32,577 bases of DNA, taken from the NCBI GenBank assembly GCA_024278055.1, contig JAJRTY010000097.1, positions 1 to 32,577 on the forward strand, in the 5' to 3' direction. The notes beneath the pieces are model-generated. The model ran no database searches. It was not told the origin of the DNA and was given only the letters and a program-made list of their open reading frames with translations. Source of the stretch: Alphaproteobacteria bacterium. GTDB lineage: Bacteria; Pseudomonadota; Alphaproteobacteria; Rhizobiales; JAJFHR01. The position numbers and the translations under genes were made by a program. Positions 8,479 through 16,093 of the stretch are shown piece after piece (position 1 is the first letter of the stretch; every line of letters starts with the position of its first letter).

Positions 8479-9489
8479 CTAAGCGTCGGTTGTATCGAGA
8501 ATGATCTTACCGATATGTGTGCCTGTTTCCATCTTTGCATGGGCCTCGGCGGCTTTGGATAAGGGGAAAACACTGTCGATGAGCGGCTTTATTGTACCGT
8601 TTTCCAGCAAGGGCCAGGCGTGTTGTTTTAACGCTGAGGCGATGCTGGCTTTATCTTCGACGCTGCGGATGCGCAAGGTCGAACCGGTGAGTGTCAATCG
8701 TTTTAACATTAACGGCATGAAATTGACCTCTGCGGTCGAGCCATTGAGAAAGGCGATGTTGACAATGCGGCCATCGCGGGCTGCGGCTTTGAAGTTGCGT
8801 TCAATGTAATCTCCGCCAACCATATCGAGGATGACATCGGCACCGTGTTTTTGCGTCAACTCCTTAACTTCCGCAACATAATCCTGCCTGTTGTAATTAA
8901 TCGCCTTTTGCGCGCCCAAAGCCTCGCAGGCCCGACATTTTTCGTCGCTGCCAGCTGTCGCCAATACCTTTGATCCCAGAGCAGACGCCAGCATTATGGC
9001 GGTAGTCCCAATACCACTAGAGCCGCCATGGACCAAAAACCATTCGCCCGGCTTTAAAGCGGCACGCTCAAAAACATTGGTCCACACGGTAAAAAATGTT
9101 TCCGGCAGACCAGCAGCCTCATGCATGCTGAGGCCGTGTGGCACCGGCAATGCGTTGGTGGCGTCAACGGTACAATATTGCGCATAGCCACCGCCGCTAA
9201 CAAGGGCGCATACTTTGTCTCCAATCTTGTGCTGGCTAACGTTTTTACCGACTAAAACAACTTCGCCTGCAACTTCAAGCCCGGGAATTTCAGAGGCTCC
9301 TTTTGGTGCTGGATACAGTCCCTGGCGCTGCAGGATGTCGGGGCGATTTACACCGGCAGCATGCACTTTTATCATTATCTCCCCATCACCGGGCCGCGGT
9401 ACGGGAGCGGTTGCGGGCACCAGAACTTCCGAGCCGCCGGGGTGGCTGATTGAAATGACCGCCATGTCGGCGGGGAGAGCTTCTGTCAT
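8479..9489 (-). CDS. NAD(P)H:quinone oxidoreductase, PIG3 family (zinc-free MDR)
   Basis: A 336-residue medium-chain dehydrogenase/reductase. The N-terminal GroES-like domain carries VHAAGVNRPDILQRQGLYP and IPGLEVAGEVV, typical of the PIG3 quinone reductases. The Rossmann domain carries VHGGSSGIGTTAIMLA for NADPH binding. The cysteines and histidines that bind catalytic zinc in alcohol dehydrogenases are absent, as expected for this branch. The role is one- or two-electron reduction of quinones in the cytoplasm. In alphaproteobacteria this gene is often seen beside DUF1192 and DUF1465/rcdA genes, as here; it is divergent from the DUF1192 gene with 122 bases between starts. Confidence 0.92.
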   Translation of the reverse strand: MTEALPADMAVISISHPGGSEVLVPATAPVPRPGDGEIMIKVHAAGVNRPDILQRQGLYPAPKGASEIPGLEVAGEVVLVGKNVSQHKIGDKVCALVSGGGYAQYCTVDATNALPVPHGLSMHEAAGLPETFFTVWTNVFERAALKPGEWFLVHGGSSGIGTTAIMLASALGSKVLATAGSDEKCRACEALGAQKAINYNRQDYVAEVKELTQKHGADVILDMVGGDYIERNFKAAARDGRIVNIAFLNGSTAEVNFMPLMLKRLTLTGSTLRIRSVEDKASIASALKQHAWPLLENGTIKPLIDSVFPLSKAAEAHAKMETGTHIGKIILDTTDA

Positions 9490-9611
9490 ATGCTTTTCAC
9501 CGGGGTTGAGGTTTATTGTCAGATAATTTTGTACACTTGTAAGGTCGGGGGCAATAGCCCAAAGTTGATGGAATGAGAATAAAATTTGACCTAAAGCAGA
9601 AAGGATGCCTG

Positions 9612-9800
9612 ATGAGTGAAGAAGAATTTACTGGTGACGGAGGCGGCGAAATAATCGTCGGCCAAGATCTTTCCCTGCTTTCGATAGAAGAACTGGAAAG
9701 GCGAATCATCTTGCTTGAGCGGGAAATAGGTAGAATCAAAATGGATATTTCTGCCAAACAAATCTCAAAAGAGGCCGCCGAGTCAATTTTCCGTTCATAA
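9612..9800 (+). CDS. DUF1192 small protein
   Basis: A 62-residue protein of the DUF1192 family, unknown function. The diagnostic part is DLSLLSIEELERRIILLERE, followed by a helix ending KQISKEAAESIFR; the family signature is a short LS-x-EEL-x2-RI coiled coil and a terminal A-x-S-[IL]-F-R. The N-terminus is acidic and glycine-rich. The ATG at 9612 was chosen because AAGGA lies seven bases before it; the earlier ATG at 9573 would add 13 basic residues not typical of the family. It is divergent from the quinone oxidoreductase and precedes the small RNA and rcdA. Confidence 0.88.
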   Translation: MSEEEFTGDGGGEIIVGQDLSLLSIEELERRIILLEREIGRIKMDISAKQISKEAAESIFRS

Positions 9801-9922
9801 GTTTTGTGTTGCGTGTTGATGAGTGCCTTAATTAAAAGTCAAGTAATTATAGCTGTTTAAGTATATAATCATATCAATACATACTTTAAAAATACGTTGA
9901 ACTAGCTGTGTCGGTCTATTTG

Positions 9923-9960
9923 TTAACTTTTTGTTAACCAGTTTTATCGTAACTTATTAT
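9923..9960 (+). promoter_or_regulatory. CtrA-box promoter of the candidate small RNA
   Basis: TTAA (9923-9926), seven bases, then TTAAC (9934-9938) is a perfect full CtrA recognition site. The -35-like TTGTTA (9932-9937) overlaps it, and TATTAT (9955-9960) stands 17 bases further as a -10. This is the arrangement of CtrA-activated promoters, and it predicts transcription starting near 9966-9967, exactly at the first hairpin of the RNA. The site is about 360 bases before rcdA, a gene reported to be under CtrA control in Caulobacter. Confidence 0.65.
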
Positions 9961-9965
9961 TGCGT

Positions 9966-10062
9966 AATCCAGACCATCTGGATTTATTGAGTGGCTATTG
10001 TCCACTCTGTTTGACGCCTCCCTGTTAAACTTGGAGCCGCGCCCCCCGCGGCTCCTTTTTTT
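9966..10062 (+). ncRNA. Candidate CtrA-controlled small RNA with anti-Shine-Dalgarno loop
   Basis: About 97 bases of consecutive hairpins with no reading frame. Hairpin 1: AATCCAGA/TCTGGATT (9966-9984, 8 bp, loop CCA). Hairpin 2: GAGTGG/CCACTC (9989-10007, 7-base loop). Hairpin 3: GTTTGA/TTAAAC (10009-10030, one G-U pair), whose 10-base loop carries CCTCCC (10017-10022), complementary to ribosome binding sites. Hairpin 4 is a strong terminator. Layout and length resemble rhizobial trans-acting RNAs that block translation through anti-Shine-Dalgarno loops (the alpha-r14, AbcR and EcpR1 types), but I cannot assign it to a family by sequence. It may also act as a leader whose read-through feeds rcdA. 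Confidence 0.6.
10033..10062 (+). terminator. Rho-independent terminator of the small RNA
   Basis: GGAGCCGCG (10033-10041) pairs perfectly with CGCGGCTCC (10047-10055) around a five-C loop, followed by seven T (10056-10062). It ends the small RNA and separates it from rcdA. Confidence 0.9.
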
Positions 10063-10117
10063 GTAGTTGGTTTCAGCTGATTTTTCCTGCGATAAATTTT
10101 GAATATGTTTTGGATTT

Positions 10118-10193
10118 ATTAAGCCTCGTCGGGCTTAATGGACCTGTCGAGGTATTAGTGATACCTTGATTTACGTTGCGTGACTGGACGTAA
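10118..10193 (+). other. Three adjacent hairpins in the leader region of rcdA
   Basis: ATTAAGCC/GGCTTAAT (10118-10139, 8 bp, loop TCGTCG); GTCGAGGTAT/ATACCTTGAT (10146-10170, 10 bp including two G-U pairs, 5-base loop); TTACGT/ACGTAA (10171-10193, 6 bp). None has a U-tract. They follow the small RNA terminator and end about 105 bases before rcdA. They could be a structured 5' leader, another RNA, or binding sites. No gene is seen in 9801-10298 apart from these RNA-like elements. Confidence 0.4.
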
Positions 10194-10298
10194 GGGGTGA
10201 ATTTGCCCAATATGGTGCTGGTTGGATGTTGATTGTGAGTGTTGCCGAGACGGGTAGTATCATGATTGACGGGTTTAGTATTTTGAGTAATTGCGTGT

Positions 10299-10853
10299 AT
10301 GTCCAAAACTCCTCGCGATAAAACGAGCATGGCAAAGGCAAATGTTACCGTCGATTTCGGTGAAAGATTTGCCTCCTCCGATCTTTTTAATAAAGTCTTC
10401 CGTGAAGGCATGGCGCTGGTGGAAGAAACGGCCAGCTATCTTGATGGCCCGGGACGACGGGATTCGCGCGATCTGCCCCGACCTGTTTCAATTTCCTATG
10501 CAACCGAAAGCATGCGCCTGACCACCCGGTTGATGCAACTGGCTTCATGGCTGTTGCTGCAGCGTGCTGTCAAAGAAGGCGAAATGTCGGCAAAAGAGGC
10601 TGCGGAAGACAAATACCGTATTAATTTGAAATCGCTCAAGAGCGGTGAAAAACTTCAGATTGAAGAAGGCCTTCCCGATGGCCTGGTCGATCTGATTCAT
10701 CGCAGCCACAGATTGCTTGATCGTATCAAGCGGCTTGACCAGATGTTGAGCGGTGAGGGTACGAATGCTTCGTCAGAGCGTAATGTGGTGAATGATCAGG
10801 TAAGCCAGTTGGCTGCGGCCTTCGAGCGGCCCGGTAAAAAATCAAAACCCTAA
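10299..10853 (+). CDS. rcdA: RcdA-like regulator of CtrA degradation (DUF1465)
   Basis: A 184-residue DUF1465 protein, the family of Caulobacter RcdA, an adaptor that with CpdR and PopA delivers CtrA and other substrates to ClpXP. The core is recognisable: [20 protein letters not shown] (33-52), then [20 protein letters not shown] (71-90), the helical bundle that forms the RcdA dimer; [15 protein letters not shown] closes the fold. The tail (about 150-184) is polar and likely disordered, like the tail used for substrate handling in RcdA. The start is uncertain: the ATGs at 10299 and 10330 both lack a good ribosome site. The last four bases overlap galU on the other strand. Confidence 0.85.
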   Translation: MSKTPRDKTSMAKANVTVDFGERFASSDLFNKVFREGMALVEETASYLDGPGRRDSRDLPRPVSISYATESMRLTTRLMQLASWLLLQRAVKEGEMSAKEAAEDKYRINLKSLKSGEKLQIEEGLPDGLVDLIHRSHRLLDRIKRLDQMLSGEGTNASSERNVVNDQVSQLAAAFERPGKKSKP

Positions 10854-11731
10854 AAGTCCTGCAGAATTTTATTCAGGGCTTTGCGATAAGCCTTTCCGAT
10901 ATCCTCGTGCGCCAGAGCGAAGGCTGTATTGGCGCTCAAAAATCCGATTTTATCACCACAGTCATACGCCGTTCCCTCATAGGCAAATCCATGGAAAGAC
11001 TGGTCTTTGTGCAGTCGGATCATGGCATCAGTTAGCTGGATTTCGTTGCCGGCACCTTTTGCCTGGGTGCCGAGCAAATCAAAAATTTCCGGTTGCAGGA
11101 TATATCGCCCCAGGATCATGAAATTGGACGGCGCTGTGCCCGGTGCAGGTTTTTCCACCATTTCAGTAATGTCAAATGCCGGCCCCCGGGGTTTGCCGCG
11201 GCCAACAATGCCGTACCGGTGAGCTTCTTCCGGTGCCACTTCCTCCACCGCCAGCAGGTTGGCAGAACCGCTGGCGCCAAAAGCTTCAACCATTTGGGCG
11301 AGGCAGCTTTTTTCGCTATGCACCAGCATATCAGGCAGGAGAACGGCAAAGGGTTCATCACCCACAATTTCACGGGCGCACCATACCGCATGGCCAAGGC
11401 CCAAAGGTTCCTGCTGGCGGGTAAAAGTTGCCTGGCCAGCCAAAGGCAAATCCTTTTGCAGAGCATCAAGTTCGGCGGTTTTACCGCGCTGTTCCAGCGT
11501 TGCCTCGAGCTCAAACTGCTTGTCGAAATGATCTTCAATAATACCTTTGTTGCGCCCGGTAACAAAGATAAAATGTTCAATTCCGGCTTCGCGGGCTTCA
11601 TCGACCACATGTTGAATGAGCGGTCGGTCAACCACCGTCAGCATCTCTTTTGGCATGGCTTTGGTTGCAGGCAGGAACCGCGTTCCCAGACCGGCCACGG
11701 GAAATACTGCTTTTCTGATTGGTTTTGACAT
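10850..11731 (-). CDS. galU: UTP-glucose-1-phosphate uridylyltransferase
   Basis: Makes UDP-glucose from UTP and glucose 1-phosphate for polysaccharide, glucan and lipid glycosylation. The 293-residue length fits the bacterial GalU family. [20 protein letters not shown] (12-31) is the nucleotide-binding signature, followed by [36 protein letters not shown] with the metal-binding aspartate, and [11 protein letters not shown]. It converges on rcdA with a four-base overlap of the stops and is divergent from galE (142 bases between starts), so the two sugar-nucleotide genes may share regulation. Confidence 0.96.
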   Translation of the reverse strand: MSKPIRKAVFPVAGLGTRFLPATKAMPKEMLTVVDRPLIQHVVDEAREAGIEHFIFVTGRNKGIIEDHFDKQFELEATLEQRGKTAELDALQKDLPLAGQATFTRQQEPLGLGHAVWCAREIVGDEPFAVLLPDMLVHSEKSCLAQMVEAFGASGSANLLAVEEVAPEEAHRYGIVGRGKPRGPAFDITEMVEKPAPGTAPSNFMILGRYILQPEIFDLLGTQAKGAGNEIQLTDAMIRLHKDQSFHGFAYEGTAYDCGDKIGFLSANTAFALAHEDIGKAYRKALNKILQDF

Positions 11732-11873
11732 TATTGCGCCCGAAATTAATGTTCAGTTTTAATCAATTGAGAAAAATGTAACTTATGATCCAGGAGTTAC
11801 CAGACATAAAGGATTACACGATAGTCTTGAAAGAGTGGTTAAATGTTGAGATGACCGATTAAGGGTTTGCGAT

Positions 11874-12884
11874 ATGGCGGTTTTGGTTACAGGTGGCGCA
11901 GGATATATTGGATCACACATGGTGCTGGCGCTGTGTGATGAGGCCCAGGATGTGGTCGTGCTGGACAATATGTCGACGGGAGTTCGCGCCAATGTTGATG
12001 CCCGCGCAGCCTTCGTTAAGGGGGATATTGCCGACACAGCCCTGGTGGCCCGTATTCTGGATGAGCACAATGTGGATGCTGTCGTACATTTTGCCGGATC
12101 GATTATTGTGCCCGAAAGCGTAGCCGATCCGCTGGAGTATTATTCCAATAATACCGCTAAAACCCGAGATCTGCTGGCGGCCTGCGTTGCGGCAAATATA
12201 AGAAATTTCATATTTTCCTCAACTGCTGCAGTTTACGGTATCCCGCAGGAAAACCCGGTGTTTGAAGATGCACCACTCAACCCGATTTCACCTTATGGCA
12301 CATCGAAGCTGATGACCGAGTGGATGTTGCGGGACACGAGTTTCGCCCATGATTTCAGGTATGTGGCCTTGCGCTATTTCAATGTCGCCGGTGCTGATCC
12401 GCAAGGCCGTTCAGGCCAATCAACGCCAAAGGCCACACACCTGATTAAAGTCGCCGCTGAGGTGGCAACCGGCCAGCGGGCTTTCATGGAAATTTATGGC
12501 CGCGATTATGAAACTGATGATGGTACCTGTATACGTGATTATATACATGTCAACGATCTGATTGATGCCCATGTTCGTGCCCTCGACTATCTGCGTGATG
12601 GCGGTAAAAGTGTTCAGCTGAATTGCGGGTATGGCCAGGGGTATTCTGTCCTTGATGTTATTTCAGCAGTTGAACGCGCCAATGGTCGAGGCTTTGATGT
12701 TCGCGATGCTGAGCGCCGGGCGGGCGATCCGCCGGCATTGATTGCCGGTGCAGAAAAGATAGTATCTGTATTGGGCTGGCAGCCAAAATATGCCGATATC
12801 GACATAATAGTCGCCCATGCTTTTAAATGGGAACAAAAAGTAGCCGAAGATCGTGGTAGTTCAGCCAAAGTTGTTGGGCTTTAA
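11874..12884 (+). CDS. galE: UDP-glucose 4-epimerase
   Basis: Interconverts UDP-glucose and UDP-galactose with bound NAD. The Rossmann motif is TGGAGYIGSH (6-15), the catalytic serine/threonine region is FIFSSTAAVYG, and the catalytic pair is in YGTSK (Tyr141, Lys145). RYFNVAGADPQG and GTCIRDYIHVNDL are further GalE signatures. 336 residues is the usual length. AAGGG before the ATG supports the start. With galU opposite, it supplies UDP-hexoses, most likely for exopolysaccharide or lipopolysaccharide; no glycosyltransferases are in the window. Confidence 0.96.
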   Translation: MAVLVTGGAGYIGSHMVLALCDEAQDVVVLDNMSTGVRANVDARAAFVKGDIADTALVARILDEHNVDAVVHFAGSIIVPESVADPLEYYSNNTAKTRDLLAACVAANIRNFIFSSTAAVYGIPQENPVFEDAPLNPISPYGTSKLMTEWMLRDTSFAHDFRYVALRYFNVAGADPQGRSGQSTPKATHLIKVAAEVATGQRAFMEIYGRDYETDDGTCIRDYIHVNDLIDAHVRALDYLRDGGKSVQLNCGYGQGYSVLDVISAVERANGRGFDVRDAERRAGDPPALIAGAEKIVSVLGWQPKYADIDIIVAHAFKWEQKVAEDRGSSAKVVGL

Positions 12885-12957
12885 AAGCTAGAATCGGTTA
12901 AAATATACGGTGAGGGTGAGATTTGAATGGGGCACAATTTTTAAGTAGGGACGTTTC

Positions 12958-14193
12958 ATGATCACAATTCGTTCGCGATCAACGGCGAGATCTTTTTATC
13001 GAATGATTTTTGCATTGAACACTCTTGTGTTTGCAGCCGCATTTTTCACAGTGTCGCCAGCTCAGAGCAATACGGATTTTGGCCAGTGGGTCAACAAGGT
13101 TTGGCCCACAGCTCGGGCCAACGGGATTTCCCGCAAGACCTTTGACCAGGCTTTTGCCGGAGTTGTTCCCAACCCTGAGGTGCTGGAGCGGGCCAAACAT
13201 CAGCCGGAATTCGTCAGGCCGGTGTGGGAGTATCTTGACCGGGCGTTGACGCCGAAACGCATTGGCAAGGGCCGAGAGTTACTGCGGACTTATAAATCAA
13301 CCCTGAGGAAGCTTGAAAAACGCTTTGGCGTGGAGCGGCACATACTGGTAGCCATCTGGGGACTGGAAAGTGCCTATGGAACCCGCATGGGCGATCTTAA
13401 TGTTATCCGCTCTCTTGCCACTCTGGCATATCAGGGAAGGCGTGGGAAATTTGGTTTTCAGCAACTGATCGGTGCTCTCAAAATCCTTGAGCGTGGCGAC
13501 ATTCCCCTTAGTAAATTCCAGGGATCATGGGCCGGGGCCATGGGCCAAACCCAGTTTATCCCTACAACTTATAATGCCTATGCGGTTGATATTGATGGCG
13601 ATGGCCGTCGCAATGTGTGGACCAGCCCGGCTGATGCACTCGGCTCCACTGCCAATTATTTACGCGTCTCCAAATGGAAAAAAGGCGCACCGACTGTAAT
13701 TGAAGTAAAGTTGCCGCGAAAATTCAGGTTCAAATATGCCGGTTTGAAGAAAACTCGACCAATGTCAAAGTGGGTGGCAATGGGTATCAGGGATAAAGAT
13801 GGCAGGGGGCTAAAGTCAAGTTCTCGACGCGCCGCTGTTATTTTACCTGCCGGTGCCCTGGGTCCGGCTTTCCTTGTTTTCAATAACTTCCGTTCGATCC
13901 GTCGATACAACAATGCAGTGCCTTACGCTTTGGCGGTAAGTTATCTGGCAAAACGGCTTAAGGGCAAAGGGACAATCGTCAAGGCCTGGCCATTAAACAA
14001 TCTGCCGTTGAACCTGGCGCAGAACCGCGAGTTACAGCAGCTTTTGATTGACCAGGGACATAGACTGGGTGCGGTTGACGGTAAAGTTGGCTCTAAAACA
14101 ATTAAGGCGATCAAAGCCTATCAACAAAGAAAAGGTCTCATTGCTGACGGCTATCCAAGTTCAGCTTTGCTGGATCGGTTGCGCAAAGGTTGA
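12958..14193 (+). CDS. Lytic murein transglycosylase, MltB family, with peptidoglycan-binding domain
   Basis: Cleaves the MurNAc-GlcNAc bond of peptidoglycan to a 1,6-anhydro product in the periplasm. The N-terminus is basic, then hydrophobic (IFALNTLVFAAAFFTVSPAQ), a Sec signal peptide with probable cleavage near residue 37 and no lipobox cysteine. The catalytic glutamate is Glu137 in IWGLESAYGT, followed by GAMGQTQFIPTTYNAYAVDI, the substrate-groove motif of the MltB/SLT_3 family. Residues about 340-411 form a PG_binding_1 domain (LIDQGHRLGAVDGKVGSKTI, then AYQQRKGLIADGYPS). It heads a same-strand series with two SGNH enzymes and an MBOAT acyltransferase; O-acetylation of MurNAc blocks this class of enzyme, which gives the neighbourhood a functional logic. 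Confidence 0.93.
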   Translation: MITIRSRSTARSFYRMIFALNTLVFAAAFFTVSPAQSNTDFGQWVNKVWPTARANGISRKTFDQAFAGVVPNPEVLERAKHQPEFVRPVWEYLDRALTPKRIGKGRELLRTYKSTLRKLEKRFGVERHILVAIWGLESAYGTRMGDLNVIRSLATLAYQGRRGKFGFQQLIGALKILERGDIPLSKFQGSWAGAMGQTQFIPTTYNAYAVDIDGDGRRNVWTSPADALGSTANYLRVSKWKKGAPTVIEVKLPRKFRFKYAGLKKTRPMSKWVAMGIRDKDGRGLKSSSRRAAVILPAGALGPAFLVFNNFRSIRRYNNAVPYALAVSYLAKRLKGKGTIVKAWPLNNLPLNLAQNRELQQLLIDQGHRLGAVDGKVGSKTIKAIKAYQQRKGLIADGYPSSALLDRLRKG

Positions 14194-14340
14194 AATCAAA
14201 TTTGCTGTATGTAATTATTTGTAAACAGCGTTGGGGTAATATCAGGCTTGGGGTTCATTATTATCCTGATTTAGTGGCTCGGTGCGGGAATGCGCCGGAT
14301 CGTAGTTGGTTGGTATAATGTAGTTGAGTTGAGTTGCGTT

Positions 14341-14384
14341 GTGTTCAGGCTCGGGGGTAGTTGTGTTCAAGCTCGGGGGTAAAT
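14341..14384 (+). repeat. 22-bp tandem repeat at the start of the DUF459 gene
   Basis: 14341-14362 (begins GTGTTCAGGC) and 14363-14384 (begins GTGTTCAAGC) are imperfect tandem copies differing at three or so positions. Each contains CTCGGGGGTA, a ribosome-site-like G-run, six or seven bases before a GTG. The repeat therefore offers two consecutive ribosome site/GTG pairs (GTG at 14363 and at 14387). Length changes here would alter the start or the signal peptide's n-region. Confidence 0.6.
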
Positions 14385-16093
14385 GTGTGTTTTTGGCATT
14401 GATGCTGGCCGTTTGGCTGGCGACGATGCCGTTTGTTATAACGACCTCTTTTGCTTCGTCGAATTCTTTTGGTGTCAACAAGGTAGCTTCGACGCAAAAA
14501 TTTCCCATGGCAGCTATTGCCGTAAAATCAAAATCCTCAACCACAGGCCTTGCACCTGGCAAGGTGGCGTTGAAAAACACCAACCTTATGGTTCTGGGCG
14601 ATTCACTGGGCGGTGGTGTCTGGGCTGGACTATATAATAGTTTTCACAAAAACAAGAACATCAAAGTCCTGCGCAAAACCAAACCTTCAACCGGGTTTGT
14701 GCGATTGGATTTTTATGACTGGAATTCCAATTTGAAGCAAATCCTGACGAACACCAGGATTGATGTTGCCGTTGTCATGATGGGGGCGAATGATCGTCAG
14801 ACCATTGTCACCAAGACCGGGCGTTATCGGCCTGGATCCAAACGCTGGCGCGAGATTTATGCCGCGCGCGTTGATGAATATATCGGGCAGCTCAAAGCTC
14901 ATGGTGCCAGAGTTTACTGGGTAGGGCTGCCGATAACCCGGCAAAAAAAATTCAGCCGGCATATGCGATTACTCAATGAAATTTTTGCCGAGCGTGCCCG
15001 CGTCAATAATATAGTTTTTGTTGATATCTGGGATGATTTTACCACGACTAACGGCAAATACAGTGCCAATGGCAAAGATATCAAAGGCCGGATGCGCAAG
15101 CTCAGGGCAAATGATGGTGTGCATTTTACCATGCGGGGATATCAAAAGCTGGCCCTGGCAGCAGAGCGATTTATCCGGGCTGATTTTAACAAAAAGCCCC
15201 GGCAGATGGCCGTGGTTAAACCGGTAAAAACCAAGCTGAACCAGATGGCAGGGATTGCGCCCGAGCCCGGGATGATGTCTGTAGCGGTCGTTGCCGATGA
15301 GGGTATAGAGCCTGAAACGCTCTCGAAACGCGATGGGAAGTCTTTAAGTTCCCTAACCAGGGTGGTGCCGCCAAAATTTGTTCCTGCTCCAGGATATTCA
15401 ACAGCTGGAAGTGAAGTGGAAACAGCATTAAGCCTGCAATTGACACTGAATAAAATTGTCCGGCGCATAGAGCGGCAACCTGTAAATATTCGCCAACAGG
15501 CGCAAATCACCGCTATTCAACCCAAAAAATCGCCAATATTCGAGCCTGATGCGGATTATTTGATAAAAAATATCAAAAAAAGCGAAAAAACTGACACCGG
15601 CAAGGCCATTCGGCAAGCTCTTGCTAACGAATTTCAGGATATATTAAGCATAGTTCAGCCGGACAAGGCTGCTGTCGTTACCAGCAGAGCTGTTATTGCA
15701 CCCGATCAGGAGGCGCAATTAAACAAGTTCAAAGTTCTGCCGCAGCGCCAGCACAAGCGTAAGACCGTGACATCGGGCTTTGGTTCAGGATTGCTTCGGC
15801 AATCGATAAAAACAGATGTTGCGCCCCGGGTTGCGGGGATTGTTCGTCCGGTGAGTATTAAGAGTGGTGCGCCTGATGACAATGTCGAGTATGGAAGTAA
15901 AACGATTGATGGACGCGAAGCGCTCGCGGGGACTGAAATCGCATCGATTACCCCGCTACCTGAGTTGGATATCAAAACCGCCTCTGATGGCCAGGGTGTT
16001 CTCAACACCACCGGCTACCGGGCGTTATTGCGTGGTAACGCCGTACCGCCAAAGGCCGGCCGCGGTGACGATTTCTCCTGGCCACGGGATTAA
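14363..16093 (+). CDS. Exported SGNH hydrolase, DUF459 family, with long C-terminal tail
   Basis: Residues (from the GTG at 14363) about 8-30 are a hydrophobic signal sequence or anchor ending in FASS. Residues 75-280 are an SGNH esterase fold with all blocks intact: GDSL (Ser81), GAND (Asn143) and DGVH (Asp251, His254). The family is DUF459, exported GDSL-type hydrolases of alphaproteobacteria. The last about 290 residues are polar, low in pattern and probably disordered, with no domain I recognise; this makes the protein much longer than its catalytic domain needs. A TATAAT at 14314-14319 is a likely -10. Set between a lytic transglycosylase and an SGNH/MBOAT pair, a role as O-acetylesterase or O-acetyltransferase on peptidoglycan is inferred. 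The start could also be 14387. Confidence 0.82.
   Translation: MFKLGGKCVFLALMLAVWLATMPFVITTSFASSNSFGVNKVASTQKFPMAAIAVKSKSSTTGLAPGKVALKNTNLMVLGDSLGGGVWAGLYNSFHKNKNIKVLRKTKPSTGFVRLDFYDWNSNLKQILTNTRIDVAVVMMGANDRQTIVTKTGRYRPGSKRWREIYAARVDEYIGQLKAHGARVYWVGLPITRQKKFSRHMRLLNEIFAERARVNNIVFVDIWDDFTTTNGKYSANGKDIKGRMRKLRANDGVHFTMRGYQKLALAAERFIRADFNKKPRQMAVVKPVKTKLNQMAGIAPEPGMMSVAVVADEGIEPETLSKRDGKSLSSLTRVVPPKFVPAPGYSTAGSEVETALSLQLTLNKIVRRIERQPVNIRQQAQITAIQPKKSPIFEPDADYLIKNIKKSEKTDTGKAIRQALANEFQDILSIVQPDKAAVVTSRAVIAPDQEAQLNKFKVLPQRQHKRKTVTSGFGSGLLRQSIKTDVAPRVAGIVRPVSIKSGAPDDNVEYGSKTIDGREALAGTEIASITPLPELDIKTASDGQGVLNTTGYRALLRGNAVPPKAGRGDDFSWPRD

Noticed and set aside
9834-9849. Second TTAA-N7-TCAA CtrA-like site upstream of the small RNA
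   Set aside because: The second half does not match and no promoter elements are spaced to it.
15864-16064. Upstream extension of the SGNH lipoprotein frame into the DUF459 gene
   Set aside because: It would add 67 basic residues before a lipoprotein signal and overlap the preceding gene by 230 bases.
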